Under the pieces are notes generated by a model. The model saw only the letters and a program-made list of their open reading frames with translations, ran no database searches and was not told where the DNA came from. Of a DNA stretch of 64,000 nt, positions 51,718 through 64,000 are shown piece after piece (position 1 is the stretch's first letter; each line of letters begins with the position of its first letter). The stretch is from Zingiber officinale (lineage: Eukaryota > Streptophyta > Magnoliopsida > Zingiberales > Zingiberaceae), in contig NW_024589864.1 of NCBI RefSeq assembly GCF_018446385.1, positions 169,311-233,310 of the forward strand, written 5' to 3'. A program made the translations under genes and the position numbers.

Positions 51718-54700
51718 ATGGATTCCTCGCGCTTGCTCAAGAAGCCGAAGCTGGAAGAAGAGGCGATCGAGCTCAATGGAGAGACTCTTGCAGCGAAGCG
51801 AGATGATGTTAATGGTAATAGTGGCGACGAGTCGAGAGGAGTCGGCGGCAACGATGGTGATTCGTTGAAGGAGCAGGAGGAAGCTTTAGTTGCCCTGATC
51901 GAGCACCGTACCAAAGAATGCCAAATTATTAAGAAGAAGATCGACCATTACCAGTCCCAGGTTTTCTGCGCTAATCGATTGATTGATTTCAGTATTTTTG
52001 TTTCTTTCCTATATTTTTCTTATTCGGATCTTCAAGTTCGTTTGGTGATGTTGTTCTGCAGCTTGTGGAGGCGGAGAAGAGATTGGGCGACTCCCAGGCC
52101 AAGTTGTCACGTATTCGCCTTAGGGTTAAAGCTCCTTCCCCTGCCTCGGCCATCTCAGTTAAAGAGGAAGATAGACTGATACAGTCGAGCCCGAGAAACA
52201 ACATCCTGGATGGTATTCGGAACCGTCCCGTGCCTGCGCAGCAGCCGCTGCGGCCTCAGCTTATAATCCCTCCTCATAACCCCAAACCTACAACTTCCAT
52301 AGCTGCAGATTCCAGAGGCGGACGGAGTGGGAAGACGGAATTGAAGACACCCGCTGCTGCTGGTAGCCGGACGAATCCCTCGTCTTCTGCTCAGTCAAAC
52401 GGTGGCTCACCTGTGAGATCTCAAGAAAAGACCACGAAGAGGAAATTTGGTAACCATAAAATGATCTCTGTACCTCTTTCATTTGTTCCATCGTGGTTAG
52501 TTTTTTGCTCGTAGTAGTAACACTCTTCTTTATTCCTTCTCTCAAAATTCCTCCGTTTAATCATGGCAGAGCAGAAAGATCACAAGGATTTGATCCCAAT
52601 CATACGATCTTCTTCTTCTCCTTGCACAATTAGATTCCAAGCCGGCACCATCATTTCCAGTCATCATAAGAGGAAACTGAGATGCCTTGAGGTGTGCCCT
52701 GTGAATGATCACCTCTTTATCACCAGGTAGTAGAGAAGCATGCAGATGTTTGCTGATTAAACTTTTATAATAAGCAACTGCGGCTTGTGCTTTCAGTGTT
52801 TGCAATGCATGACAAATTAGCAGTTGTGTCAAGGTTCTAAATCACCACCTTGCATATGATATATTTCCACAGTGATTTATCTTTCTTTGTTTGATTTACC
52901 ATTTTAAAAAATTTAATGACTAGAGACTGCTATTCTCTATGTTAATACCCTTATTTCTTTTTATTGTAGTTGACACTTATACAACATTACATTTCCTATA
53001 AGTATTGTAGCCGACCCCACCTAGTCGGATAAGGCTTGGTTGTTATTGATGCTATAACATTTAATATGAATTTACCACTAGCATAAATCTTTATATTACT
53101 GATACAGTTATACTGCATAGCACTTTAGAAAATTTTATTCGGGTATAACCTTCACGTTGATTCTCATCCTAGTCATATATGGTGTATTTCAAATTTAAAT
53201 TTTAGTTATACGTTGACCAACTTTTCCCATGACAATTGGGAAATCAAGGATAAAAATCGTCCAATCAAATTCTTCAATTTCTTGTGATAAATTATTAAAA
53301 ATAAAAATTAATGTTTAGTGGTTTAGCATTAAAGTTAGTGTAGTAATCAGACTCTTAAGAATCTAGTTATTCTTGCAATGTTCACTAGTTCTTTAAATAA
53401 CCAACACTACAAGGGCATCAAGATTTGTTGCCTGCACACTGCTGTGTAGTTTTTCCTTAATTGCCAGTGTCTCGAGAATTTCTTCAAGCAGAAAAACAGT
53501 CACCTACAAACTATCGAAATCTCTCTTTGTTTTGTACTTCCACTTTTACTGTCCAAATTATGGAGGGATAAATCCAAATTTTCTTTTAAAATAATTTTTC
53601 TTCATGCAAAATGACTTCGATTTCATTTAGCTTTTCAATCAATCCTTACAAGTTTAAGATTAGCCAACAAAATTAGGATAGGTCTGGTAAGTTGAACAAA
53701 CTTTACTAGAGCATAATGCAAACTGTTCAAGATGTTCCACCTTCCCCAATGATCTGTTGAGATGGATGGTGGTATTCTCTTAACAGAGTACTACAAATTA
53801 TTCAGCAATCCTCTGTATATTTTCTCCACGCTCTATAGATCCTATTCATCTTTTATTCTCTTGTTTCGTTTCTGTTAAAGATGCATGTGTCTACTTCTGA
53901 ACTAAAAGGCTATCAATTCTAATTTAGTTTCTTAATCGCTGCTAATTCACTTTGATGGTGCTGTGCAGTGCATTGGATGGAATTGTAAATTTATGGCAGT
54001 TGCAAGGAAAAGGGTAAAGTTCCACCTTCTCAATATTTTCCCCACACTTATGGATGAATTATTGAGCCTATTGAATTTTCCTAACTCCAAAATTGAATCT
54101 CTGTTGTGCAAGCCAAAATGAAACTTATATTTGTAACCTCACTGTTCCTTGAAGAGTTGAAGTCCTATCAAAACAAAATCTGACCCTCTCTCTCAAAGTT
54201 TGTCAATTAACTGCTCAATTCTTTATTTCAGATCCAGTGCCTCATTGCTAAGCACTGTGGATTGTTTATCACCAAAGCAACGGAGATGGCCTGAAGATAT
54301 GGCATGGCATCCCAATGGAGATAGTATCTTTGCTGCCTACACTGCTGATGGTGCTGACTCACAGATCTCAATTTTAAACTTGAATGCATCACGAGAAGTA
54401 AGTTTTCTTGGTGCTCAATGTCCCTGGTATTGTTTTATTCTTGAAAAGTTTTAATTTTTCACCAGAGGTTTCTTTTACACTCTAGAGCAATGAGTGAACC
54501 CAACATTCAGTGAGTTGCACTTATTAATATTTGTATATAATAATCATGCATGTGTCAGCTTTCTTGCACAATTCCCTGAAAGACATAACAGTCATTGGCA
54601 CATGTTCTAGAAAGCAGCCACAATAATATTTATGGCAGTCTAGAGCGAAAGCCTTGCTTTTCAAATACATTTTATTTTAGCGAGTTTTTGGTCTGATGTT

Positions 54701-55674
54701 TTTAGCAGCTGAGGGCTATGGATTGCTTTTCCTATATACCTTTGTTCTTGAGAATTCTTAGCTATTGTAGCATGGGAAGCCACTTTAAATGAAAATTACA
54801 AGCAATATCCCTAAATCTTGCCTTTTGTTTTGTGCATCTTTTCGCAATGTAGAGCCAATACAACAAACAGTTCAACACTAGTATCTCCAAATATTTGTGG
54901 TGGCTACATGAATCTCGTCTACTATAGTAGAGGCCACTTTAAATGACAAATTACCAACTATGTCCCCAAATCTTGCCTTTTCGCTCTATGCATCTCAGTG
55001 TAGAGCCAATTCTACAAACAGTCAAACACTTAAAACTCAGTTTCATGAATCTTTCTCCACCATTGAACCCTTCTTAACCAAACACTTCAAACTCAGTTTC
55101 ATGAAGTTATAAAAAGAAGGCTGTGTTACATGATGCTTCAAACCTAGTGGCAGCCTTTTGTTAGACATTTCAGCTCATTGCATTCACGTTTGTTGCCAAT
55201 GTCATGATCTTAATTGTTCATCTCTACCTTAAATAGAAAGGATTGGGTATTTTAGAATGGTAGTCAGTAGATCTTGTTTCCTCTCAGTAATGTCTTATAT
55301 TTCACCTTGGTATTTCCCTATATAAAAATCATCCCAAATCACAAGTGATTATTGATGTTGAAAATGTGATTAATTTATTAAAAACAAATAGATGAAGTGT
55401 TATAAACCAAATCATAGGTAAGAGAAGTAAAATGAACTCTTTCAGGTAGGCTTTTGTCCTTTTTCACTGATCTAAGGAATAAATATATTATTATGAGGTT
55501 TTTAAAAACACTTATCAAAGCTACATAGCGTATGAAAACATGAACCACCTTGTGTATATTTTATGTAGGTTAGTCCTACTACAAATTTTGCTTATTGTCT
55601 AGGTGCTAAAAGCAATGTTTTGTACCATTTTTGTGTCATTTTGTTATCACGAATGCTTGTAAATATTAGCTTGT

Positions 55675-55718
<44 letters not shown>

Positions 55719-55823
55719 ATACCCTGCACACCTCGCTTTTGTGACGCTACTGCGCGATTAAGTCATGGCGCCCGGAAGTGATTTGGGCGCCCCGACTAAG
55801 ACTCACTCTGGGAGATCACTTCC

Positions 55824-55865
<42 letters not shown>

Positions 55866-58800
55866 TTTCTTTTGAATTTGTTGATTAAATTTACATGGCG
55901 ATATTTGCACAATCATGAGAATGATAGATTTGCTATTATAATCCAATAATAAATTTTCTTTTTCACAATTTGCATGGCAATATTTTGTTTTGGATTTTAA
56001 CTATACTTTGGTTAGGCTGTATTGCACGGGTAATTGTTGCAGGAGGACTTCACCCACTCTAAGATATGGATCTATCCAAGTGCAAAGGGTAGGCTAGGAG
56101 GCCCCCAAGAAAGCCCCATCTCATCACCATCCAAAATGATGCAAAATAGGCAAAGCTTCTCGTGTTGTTTTGGTCCAATGCTATTAAAAAAAGTTAGTCT
56201 GGATCCTTTAGTTAGATGAGCTGAATTGATTTAGGTGGAAGGTGTATGGAGTAGAGGAAAGGGAGCAGTCCGGTGCATGAAACTCTTGTCAATACGAGGT
56301 CCCGAGGAGGTCTATTGTACACACTACACAACCTTACCCTACTTTGCAATAGACCATTTCCGAGACTCGAAGATGTGATCTCTAGGTTACACGATAGCAA
56401 TTTTACCATTACGCCAAACCTCCCCTCCTAAATGAAGAGGAAGATCAAATAAAATTCTAGGTGATGTAATAGCAAGTGTTCTAATTAGTTTTAATATTAT
56501 TAGTGATATAAGCCTGCATAGGGTTCGAGGGAGGGATAAGATCAGTTTAGACAACCCCGGATAGAACTTAAGATTTAATTGATGATGATGTCTGAAAGTA
56601 AATTGCTTTTATTGCTCTCTGGATACAAGAACCTTAATCAGGAAGGGAACATAAGTAAATTGTAAATTTGAAGATATACATCTGAAAATTCCCTTTTTTT
56701 TTTTGGTGAATACTTCAATCTCCTGTTTCTTACTAGCCAGATCATTTGCAGCACCAAAGCTCTTGTTACGAAGATTCAGGAAAGAAGCATCAGTTCATAA
56801 GGTGCTGCTGCATATGTTTTATTGGAAATTCCACTTGTGGACCAGCTTTAGATTTCACCCACTTTATGATGCATGTGACGGTTACTCATCATCATACTAG
56901 TTATGAAGAAGAGAAGAGTGGCAGAAACCATACTCACTTTGACTATATTTCAGTGAAATTTGGGAAAAAACTATTCAGACCTGATAGTGTTGATTGCCCC
57001 TAGTTCAGTTGCATGATTTAGAGTAAATTTCTCCAATAGTAATATTTCACTGCCATGTGAGCTGTTTCTGCTTCTGATGAGCATTTTACTTCTGACTTTA
57101 TTTTATGGTATTGTTTCGATGAGGTCTTTTATGTATACATTGTTCTTTTTCCCATGAGAAAATTATGGCATCAATTGCAAAAGACTCTTTTTTAATAATC
57201 TTCATGATATATTCAGATGATTTATTAGATGTATCACAGAAATAGATGGCATGGGGTGTTAGTAGTAGGTTGTCTGCTTGGCACTTGGTACATGAACCTT
57301 CATTAAGTTGCATGTTTTTACTTGCTGAAATTTTATTATTTGAATTCTCATTGTATTGTTTGATCATTGCTTACGCTCAGTATGTTTTTGTGGAATTATG
57401 TAATAATTACTTTAGAATTCTGTAATTGTTTATGTTATATACAGGGATTAAGCACATATAATCTTGATACTCAATAGATTGCATTGATTATGTTTGAACA
57501 GAGAAAAGTTACCTTCTTGGATCAAAAACCTCATCGCAAAGGCATCATAAATAGCATAACATTTATGCCATGGGCTGATACGTGTTTCATAACCGGTGGG
57601 AGTGACCATGCTGTGATACTTTGGCAAGAAGTAGATAGTTCATGGAAACACAAGACAGTGCATGCACACATGCATTCTTCTGCTGTCACGGGAGTTGCTG
57701 GATTATACCAGAAGAAGACTATACTATCTGTTGGTGCTGACAAAAGGATCATTGCTTTCGATCTGTCAACAGGAAGGTCTGAGTTCAGAAATCAAATAGA
57801 AAGCAAATGTATGAGTGTGCTTCCAAACCCATCAGACTTAAATTTGTACATGGTGCAATCAGGGTAAGTAAATAAGCTTATGGTAAGGTTGATACTAAAG
57901 AAATACTTTCAAATATCTTATGATAGTTCAGCAATACAGCATGTTGCTTGTGCTTTTCAAAAAGAGTTATCTTTAATGTTATTGATCTCAGCATATCATA
58001 TGATAGTTTAGCAATACAGCATGTTGCTTGTGCATTTCAAAAAGAGTTATCTTTAATGTTATTGATCTCAACATCATTGTGGTTGTATCCCTTGAATCCA
58101 TTAGCATTTTAATTCAAAGGCCTGATCTTGTATCTTAATGATTCAAACTTGTAATGTTCCTTAATTTTAGTATGCTCTTTTACCCCTCAAAAAGGCATTA
58201 GATCTGGGGATTTCTACTAGACTGTTTGTTCTTTAACCAAGGCTAGTAATAATCTGGGGCATTGTCTTCTAGATTGTTGGATTTGAAACTAAGGTTAACT
58301 TCCTCATGAGCATATTTTGCCACCTCTTGAGTTCCATCACTACTAACTACCAAGGGTCAATTTTTCAATATTCTCAAAGTGCTTCAGACAGTGATCTTGT
58401 ATTGCCAAAAATTCTCTTGTTGCCTTATTCTTAGTTTGGTTGATGTTCTTCCTTCCACTTCAGCTGAACTACTTCTTGCTGACTTGGACAAATCAAGTTC
58501 CTTCAAAAAGTGCCCTTTACTAACATAGGAACCTGCAAGACCTTTTGAATCTAAGTCAGACGAGAGTGGTGAGTGAGATGTCAAATGTCTATTTATCATC
58601 TTCAGGGATATATGTAGTTACCTTCGGAGCTGTTTCTGGCTATTACTTTTCCAGTTGTCAGTGACAAACTCCTATTGGGCAGCAGAAGTTGCTACAAGTA
58701 ACAATAGGTGTCAGGATGTCACAGTCTAATTGGCCCAAGTTGCTACCCGTAAATCATCCCCTGCCTTTTCTATCCTCATGGCTTCCTATGCTTCTCATTG

Positions 58801-59978
58801 GTTGTACATTACTGAGTAATCGTATCTGTAATAATGTAACTGGTTTAAAGTTGAGGGCTACTAGGGAAGGACTTCTCACTGTCCAAGTATTTGTTGTGGT
58901 AATTTAACCTTTTCATGGGTGTTGAATCTTCTCTGCCTGTGTAATTTTATTAAATTATGTTCAATCCATCAGCTAATTGCTAATACTGATGAAAACAACT
59001 GACATACTTGAATTACGTCACTAGGATCTTTTGCTAAAATTCAATTGGCATTTTGTCCTTGCTAGGAGTACCTTCTTCACACACTTGCTAATAAACCGGT
59101 TTCCTTGTGATCAGGAACAGAATTGACTATTATTATTTAGTCAAATATGGAACAGGATCAAGATAAGTTGATCAGTGAGCAGGCTAAGCCAACAATATTG
59201 CTTTTGGGCAAAAATCAAATTATATGACCATATTTTATTTATATATGGCTCATCCAAATTGATCTCTCCTTATCCTTTCATTACAATTGCTAATCCTCAC
59301 AAATTTGTCTGGCCAGGCCAACATTATCTATTATGAGATATGGCTAGATCAATCTTTCAAGTCTTTTTTAAAGCTGTATGATGTTAATGTAGGTGCAAAT
59401 TCTGGTGTATGTTTCATGCTTATTGGAACTGGTGACAGTTAACTGGGCAAGAAATTTATGTTTATAGAAATTATGTTTTCACTGATAAATCTCCCACATT
59501 TTATGAGAACTTTTGAGCTTTTCCTTGATTTGTCTATATCTGAAATGTCGCTTGATACATAGCTTTTCGTGTAGAAATTATGTTTAATCTGTTTTTATTA
59601 GGGGTCTTCTACCAGTGGTATTTGTTTATAACAGTTGACACCATAATACTACCTTCCAGGGAACCTGGGAAACAACTTACTTTGTTTGATATGCGATTGA
59701 GGCAGACAGAACTTCATACATTTGGGTGGAAGCAGGAAACCAGTGAATCCCAATCTGCTCTGATCAACCAGGCATGGTCTCCTGATGGTCTCTATCTATC
59801 CTCTGGTTCAGCAGATCCTGTAATACACATCTTCGATATCAGATACAATGCAAGCAGACCTTCCCAGTCAGTCAAAGCACATCAAAAGCGAGTTTTCAAA
59901 GCCGTGTGGCACCAATCTCTTCCCCTTCTCACATCCATATCATCTGATCTCAATATCGGATTGCACAGGACATATTAA
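51718..59978 (+). CDS. WD40-repeat (transducin) family protein with N-terminal coiled coil
   Basis: Seven exons: 51718-51960, 52062-52449, 52570-52726, 53969-54013, 54232-54397, 57502-57863, 59660-59978. All GT-AG sites and phases agree and give 559 residues. Residues about 50-98 are a likely coiled coil (EALVALIEHRTKECQIIKKK onward), then a Pro/Ser/Arg-rich linker to about 210. The second half is a beta-propeller: ALDGIVNLWQLQG, DMAWHPNGDSIFAAY, ITGGSDHAVILWQ, LSVGADKRIIAFDLSTG, AWSPDGLYLSSGSADPVIHIFDIR and AVWHQSLPLLTSISSDLNIGLH. Plants have close relatives of this layout, but I do not know the gene name or partner. The product is predicted nuclear or cytosolic scaffold; function is not known. 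Intron 5 (54398-57501) contains a microsatellite cluster and a SINE. Intron 6 has an 80-bp duplication. Some introns hold open frames that are not exons. Confidence 0.9.
52980..53050 (+). repeat. Short repeat-like phrase in WD40 intron 3
   Basis: TGTAGCCGACCCCACCTAGT, then GGATAAGGCTTGGTTGTT, is a widely repeated plant phrase seen at SINE 3' ends. A related phrase lies at about 56510-56590. Too short to class. Confidence 0.4.
54774..55030. repeat. Two diverged ~100-bp direct repeats in WD40 intron 5
   Basis: GCCACTTTAAATGA, then CCCTAAATCTTGCCTTT, TGTGCATCT and TGTAGAGCCAAT at 54774-54880 recur at about 54930-55030 with substitutions. Some 155 bp separate the copies. A shorter repeat, CAAACACTT, AAACTCAGTTTCATGAA, follows at 55024 and 55080. 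Confidence 0.7.
55676..55861. repeat. (TA)n, (GA)n and (GT)n microsatellites around a palindromic spacer
   Basis: (TA)n at 55676-55694, (GA)n at 55695-55717, then a GC-richer spacer, and (GT)n at about 55824-55861. The spacer contains the inverted pair GGAAGTGAT and ATCACTTCC and two GGGCGCC-like phrases. Likely polymorphic in length. Confidence 0.9.
56250..56432 (-). mobile_element. Au-like SINE, minus strand, in WD40 intron 5
   Basis: On the minus strand: GGCGTAATGGTAAAATTGC (box A-like), GAGATCACATCTTCGAGTCTC (box B-like, read in two parts), GGTCTATTGCAAAGTAGGG, TAAGGTTGTGTAGTG, CAATAGACC and finally TTTCATGCACCGGACTG. This follows the same order as the SINE at 12456-12611, but it is more diverged. 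Target duplication is not clear. Confidence 0.75.
57913..58072. repeat. Tandem duplication of 80 bp in WD40 intron 6
   Basis: The unit TATGATAGTTCAGCAATAC to TTATTGATCTCAGCAT is present twice with a period of exactly 80 bp. The copies differ at only a few positions, suggesting a young event. It lies well inside the intron, away from the splice sites. Confidence 0.95.
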
Positions 59979-60935
59979 GCATTTTCAAATGACCTATATC
60001 GCAATTGGAATCAAAGGAGCTCTGGTCTCGACCTGGCTGGTGACAAGAGCAAAGCACTTGAGGAAACTTCAAACTTCTCAGCATTGTAGCTAAAGAGAGC
60101 GGCAAAAAAGTAATTTACAAGGAGTAAGATCTGTGGCGAGATGGTCACTTTTTTGTTAGCCATTATCGACTTTTGTAAATTTTATTTACCTCCTCGATGG
60201 AGATGAGGAGGATAAGCTGTGGACTGCTAAAATGCGGCTAGCTTAGGAATTGCCGCTAATCGAGCAGCTAGCAATTTTTTAGAACAAAATGGTTGGTCAT
60301 ACACCGCACAAAGGTTAATTTGAGCTCTCTATCATTTTTGTGAATTTTGTATCAATCGCAAAGGAATTGAGATTGTTTGTTTTATGGAGAGCAAAATCAC
60401 TAGAGCTATGGGTTGTTAGGTAATCTAGAAACATGTTCATTAAATTATAATCTCCTTATATATATATTTATTTTATTATTTTATTTTATTATTTTCAATT
60501 TGATCATTTCCTGCAAAATATCGTATTTATTTCTTTCAACGTTAACTTGTTATCAGTAGTATGCTTTATGATCTATGGCTCTTGTTTATAGGATCGGGTC
60601 AATAGGTTTTCGAACCCGTAATAGGTGGTGCTGTGAACCGGATTCAGAGCTGGTTCAGTCACAAGGCGAATCGCCCGACCGGCTCCAATTGGACCGGGTT
60701 TGACTATATTAGAAAAGTGTCGGCGTGGGTGGCGGTGGGCTTTCGTTGTCGTCCACAATGGCGTGGGCCCGTCGACGACGGCCAGCTCATTCTTGTTTCC
60801 CGTCAATTATGGCCGCACCACAAATCGAACCGAACGCCACCAATTTCTTGGTTTGCTGCTCCTCCTCCTTCCCCAAAAGAGGCATAACAACAGCTCATCG
60901 ATCCCCTTCCTCCGCCTCCCACCGCCGTCGTCGCC
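59979..60935. other. Intergenic: 3' flank of WD40 gene and promoter of the WGDF gene
   Basis: The first part is AT-rich 3' UTR-like DNA. From about 60600 it becomes GC-rich promoter and 5' UTR of the next gene. No clear TATA box was found. Confidence 0.5.
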
Positions 60936-63900
60936 ATGCCGGGGATCCAAGGAACCACCAACCCTGGCCACTTCCTCTCTTTCGACGACGACGACGGCGG
61001 CTTCGGCGACTTCAAGGTCGCCTCCGTGAATCACCCTTTTCCATCCCGACCGCAGCAGGATGATGATGATGACGATTGGGGCGATTTCATGGTTAGCCCG
61101 ATGGGATCCAATGGCCCGGTCGGATCCCCCTCCCCTCCGCCGTCCATCTTCGATGCATTCCCTTCCGACCCCGCGCCCGGCGACAAGATGCCAACTAAGG
61201 GGGCTAAACTGTGGGAGAAACCCAGAGGGGCGCTGCCGCTCTCGATCTTCGGGGAGGAGGAGGCGGACGAGCCTCAGACTATCGAGCCGCCCGTTATCTT
61301 CTCGCCTTCTTTCTCTTCTTCGGGTCCGGCCAAAGATCGGAAGGGAGTCGTCGCTGGTGGAGAGCTGAAGGATCTGATCACCAGTCTCTATGGACAGGCT
61401 CCGCAACCGGAGGGCGGTCAGAAGACCGGCTCTTCTTTGGGGGAGGCGAAGGAGGAAGATTCAGACGAGAGCTCCTGGGAATTCAAGGAGGCCTCTTCCT
61501 CTCCCAATTCAACGCTCAAGGTGATGGTTCTATTGATTATAGGGTGGATCGCGGAGGTTTGAGGTATACGGTGACATACGATTGTTCTTTCATTCGATCT
61601 GAATGTCTTTGTCGCCTCTATGTTTCTCAGGAAGATAAGGAGAAGTTTGGGTTCGACACAACTGCAGCTTTGGATTTTGGCAATGTCGAGGTAATAACTA
61701 TGAATCCCCTCCTCTGCATTTCACCTCTCTATCTTGTTTAGTTTCCTCTGTTTAGCCACCACGGAAATATCTAGAGAGCTTAAAGGTCAGTAACGTCTAC
61801 TATCTTGATTGTTCAGCTCTAATCACTATAAATTTGAAATCTTTGCTAAGAATATATGTCAAATTTGGTCTCTCCCTCTATCTTTTGAAGAAATAAGTGC
61901 CTGCGTGCTGCTGCTCGTTATCCGAAGCAGTTCAGCATCCCAACGAATATCATCCCATGTATGACCAAAAAAAGTGACTGCTTCATCCATTCTGACATTT
62001 TTACAAGAACTTTTTAGTTTGGCAACTGAAGTTTCAAAACTTTGAACCCTGAAGTTTCAATTGATTCAAGTTGGCTTACTATCAAATCTGTAGTATTTCA
62101 ATGTCTTAATTTGACGTGTGGGAATGTATGAAATATATAACAGTTTAGCTCAAATTACATGAATCACGCAACAACATCAAGTACCACTGTACCATCTAAA
62201 TTCTTGGCCAGATAACCATCTACCCCTCTAGTGGGTGAAAATTGTTAAGGATAAAATAATTTTTGTTGTCTTTAGATATGAGATGAATTCCATATCACCA
62301 TATTGTTGACGAGGTGGTGCAACTTACAAGAAATAAGATTAGAGAACATGAATTAACATGATTGGGTTGATCGTTCCTTATGATTTGCATCTCTTGTCTT
62401 GTCGCAGCCACCTTATTGGTCAATTAGGTTCCTCAGAAGTTTAGGGTTTCTCAGTCGGGAACATTAACTAAGGTGTTATATTTACAATCTCTTGAAAAAA
62501 ACATTCTAGCTAAGTTAGAAAGAGAAAAAGACAGATATTTTACCATTGAAAATTCTCATCCTCAATAATCCAGTGAGAATTTCTATCTAGATTTTAGATA
62601 ATATTGGATGTTATGTGTTGAGGTTGATTGGGACACCATTTAAAACTTTAGGAGTCAATTTGAGAAATTTGAAACTTGTGGGGCTAAATTGAGACATTTG
62701 ATATTTTTGAGATCTGAATGGGGGCACAGTTGTCTGAGATTTGAAGGGTTTAACCTTTTTCCCCGTTCTTTTTATATTTAATTGTGATGTTACAATTATG
62801 CTATGAAGCTCAGAATTGGGTGATTATCAGGAAGCAAATGGTCAGACTGGTGTCGACAATAATGGGGGAGATAGTACCAAATTCAGTGACAAGAATGTGA
62901 ATGTTCAACATAAAATAAGCAATTCAAAAAATGGAGTTCATTGGTTTTTTAGCAATGACGCCTGGGAATTCAATAATGGTTTTCCTGAGAGTACAGCCAC
63001 AATAACTTCAGAACAACAGGTTATTCGGCTATTCCTCTATCTACCTGCCACATCAGTGTTCAAGATAATTATGGTTTTTGGTAGTATAGTATATTTACTG
63101 CGATTTCCTTGTTCAGAATGGTGAAAAACTGCAGATTAAAAATGCTCAATTAAAGGTCCTAGAATCCACCAATGCGATTAAAGTTCGTACCACTAATCTG
63201 TGTATCATCACCTATTCTAAAACCTTGTTTGTAGTGGTTTTGCTCAAGCATCCTTATCTTCTCGATCTTTCATTGTTTGTATGTAGACTTTATTGTTGAT
63301 AATGAACCTTCTCTCTGCCTAATGTAATGATATTTGATTTTGTTACCTCAGGAAAAGAGTGGCTTCAGCCATTTTTACCTTGGGAAAAAATAAAAAACCT
63401 CTTATCACTTCTTGAATTTGTAAAACATGCACGTTTGGATATGAATACTCATTGTTACCCATAACAGGTGCAAACCCATCTTGAGAGGGCTAGAGTGGGA
63501 TACGCTTTCTACTTTGCATATCAAAAACCCAATATTAGTATAAGACAACTATGTTTGTGTGCACATACGTATTTGACCACCTCCATTCATTTCTTTTCCT
63601 TGATATAGTTGCCCTAGGGTGTAGCCCAACTGATAACCATGTGGTAGATTTGCAATATTGAGCAAGGTCGAATCTCGGCAAAAACCGTGGAAATACCCTC
63701 CCACATGGGGGCCTACGCCTGATTTACTTCCTCCCATTGGTGTGGGGCAGTCGTGGGAGGCTGCCAAGGTGGCGGATTTCACCTTTTGCAGAATTGTCCT
63801 TGATATAATTTATTTAATTAGTTCCATAATGGCATAATCAGAATGCATTAAACATTGCGGTGATGCCCGTTGATGTATAAAGTAACTTTGTAATTTTTTA

Positions 63901-64000
63901 TTAGAAGAATGCTTCTCCATATAGGATTTTGCCGTTAGTCTGACTCTTTAACTTGCTAGATCTAAGCTTCATTTAGTTACCTACCTCACTGGTTTCTTTT
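60936..64000 (+). CDS. Acidic WGDF/FGDF-motif protein (aftiphilin/synergin-like), 5' part
   Basis: Exons seen: 60936-61520, 61631-61690, about 62814-63019, and 63117 to about 63182; the gene continues past the window. The start at 60936 follows a GC-rich 5' UTR. The protein is acidic and disordered, with aromatic motifs set in Asp/Glu stretches: GGFGDFKVA (about 27-35), DDDWGDFMVS (about 47-56), SSWEFKEA (about 183-190) and DAWEFNNG in the third exon. Such WxxF/FxxF motifs bind the gamma-adaptin ear of AP-1 and GGA in animal aftiphilin and synergin, so a role in clathrin traffic is plausible but inferred. Phase does not join exon 2 (phase 0) to the exon at 62814 (needs one base), so at least one small exon between 61691 and 62813 is missing from my model. 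Confidence 0.72.
63608..63796 (+). mobile_element. SINE-like insertion, 189 bp
   Basis: An exact 11-bp duplication TCCTTGATATA lies at 63597-63607 and 63797-63807. The insert opens with a tRNA-like head (GTGTAGCCCAACTGATAACC as box A, AGGTCGAATCTCGG as box B) and continues with a body containing CCCTCCCACATGGGGGCC. It lies in an intron of the WGDF gene. Its family is not the Au type. Confidence 0.8.

Noticed and set aside
1-64000. Known microRNA precursors, tRNA or rRNA genes
   Set aside because: I looked for conserved plant miRNA sequences by eye and saw none; tRNA-like boxes found are in SINEs and lack a cloverleaf.

Overview
The window is nuclear DNA of a flowering plant, most likely a monocot. 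Protein genes carry GT-AG introns. Several first exons are very GC-rich beside AT-rich intergenic DNA, and more than half of the sequence is plant-type transposable element. A commelinid, possibly a Zingiberales species, is my guess from codon and GC style only; the sequence does not prove it.

Genes, left to right: the last codons of a cysteine synthase (+, ends 83); an intronless E-class PPR protein (-, 1052-2815); a divergent SKU5/SKS-type multicopper-oxidase-like gene (+, 3442-5250, 3 exons); a GAUT7-like GT8 gene (-, 7101-16324, 10 exons reconstructed, one 4.3-kb intron packed with transposons); a SCARECROW-type GRAS gene (-, 37418-39581, 2 exons); a WD40 protein gene (+, 51718-59978, 7 exons); and the 5' part of a gene for an acidic WGDF/FGDF-motif protein (+, from 60936, running off the window). 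These look like unrelated single-copy genes, not a cluster.

The interval 17.7-36.4 kb is a nested transposon block. A decayed Ty3/gypsy element in minus orientation (about 17.75-26.63 kb) is split by a 2.6-kb solo LTR. A 2.2-kb element with long terminal inverted repeats (26.63-28.84 kb) has itself received a TRIM solo LTR and a 1.07-kb solo LTR. A Mutator-like element (about 28.84-36.35 kb) carries a FAR1/FHY3-type transposase pseudogene, broken by a full-length TRIM, and in its other arm a convergent exon for an RNase H1 hybrid-binding (viroplasmin-like) domain. The rest of the window holds more solo LTRs, MITEs of hAT and PIF/Harbinger type and Au-like SINEs, many with target-site duplications readable base for base.

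The most unusual features are the MULE with the hybrid-binding-domain exon, the readable insertion chronology of the nested block (TRIM, its solo LTR and three other solo LTRs each with an exact 5-bp duplication), and a 13-copy, roughly 76-bp tandem repeat in the putative U3 of the gypsy LTR. I see no CRISPR array, rRNA or tRNA gene, or known microRNA.
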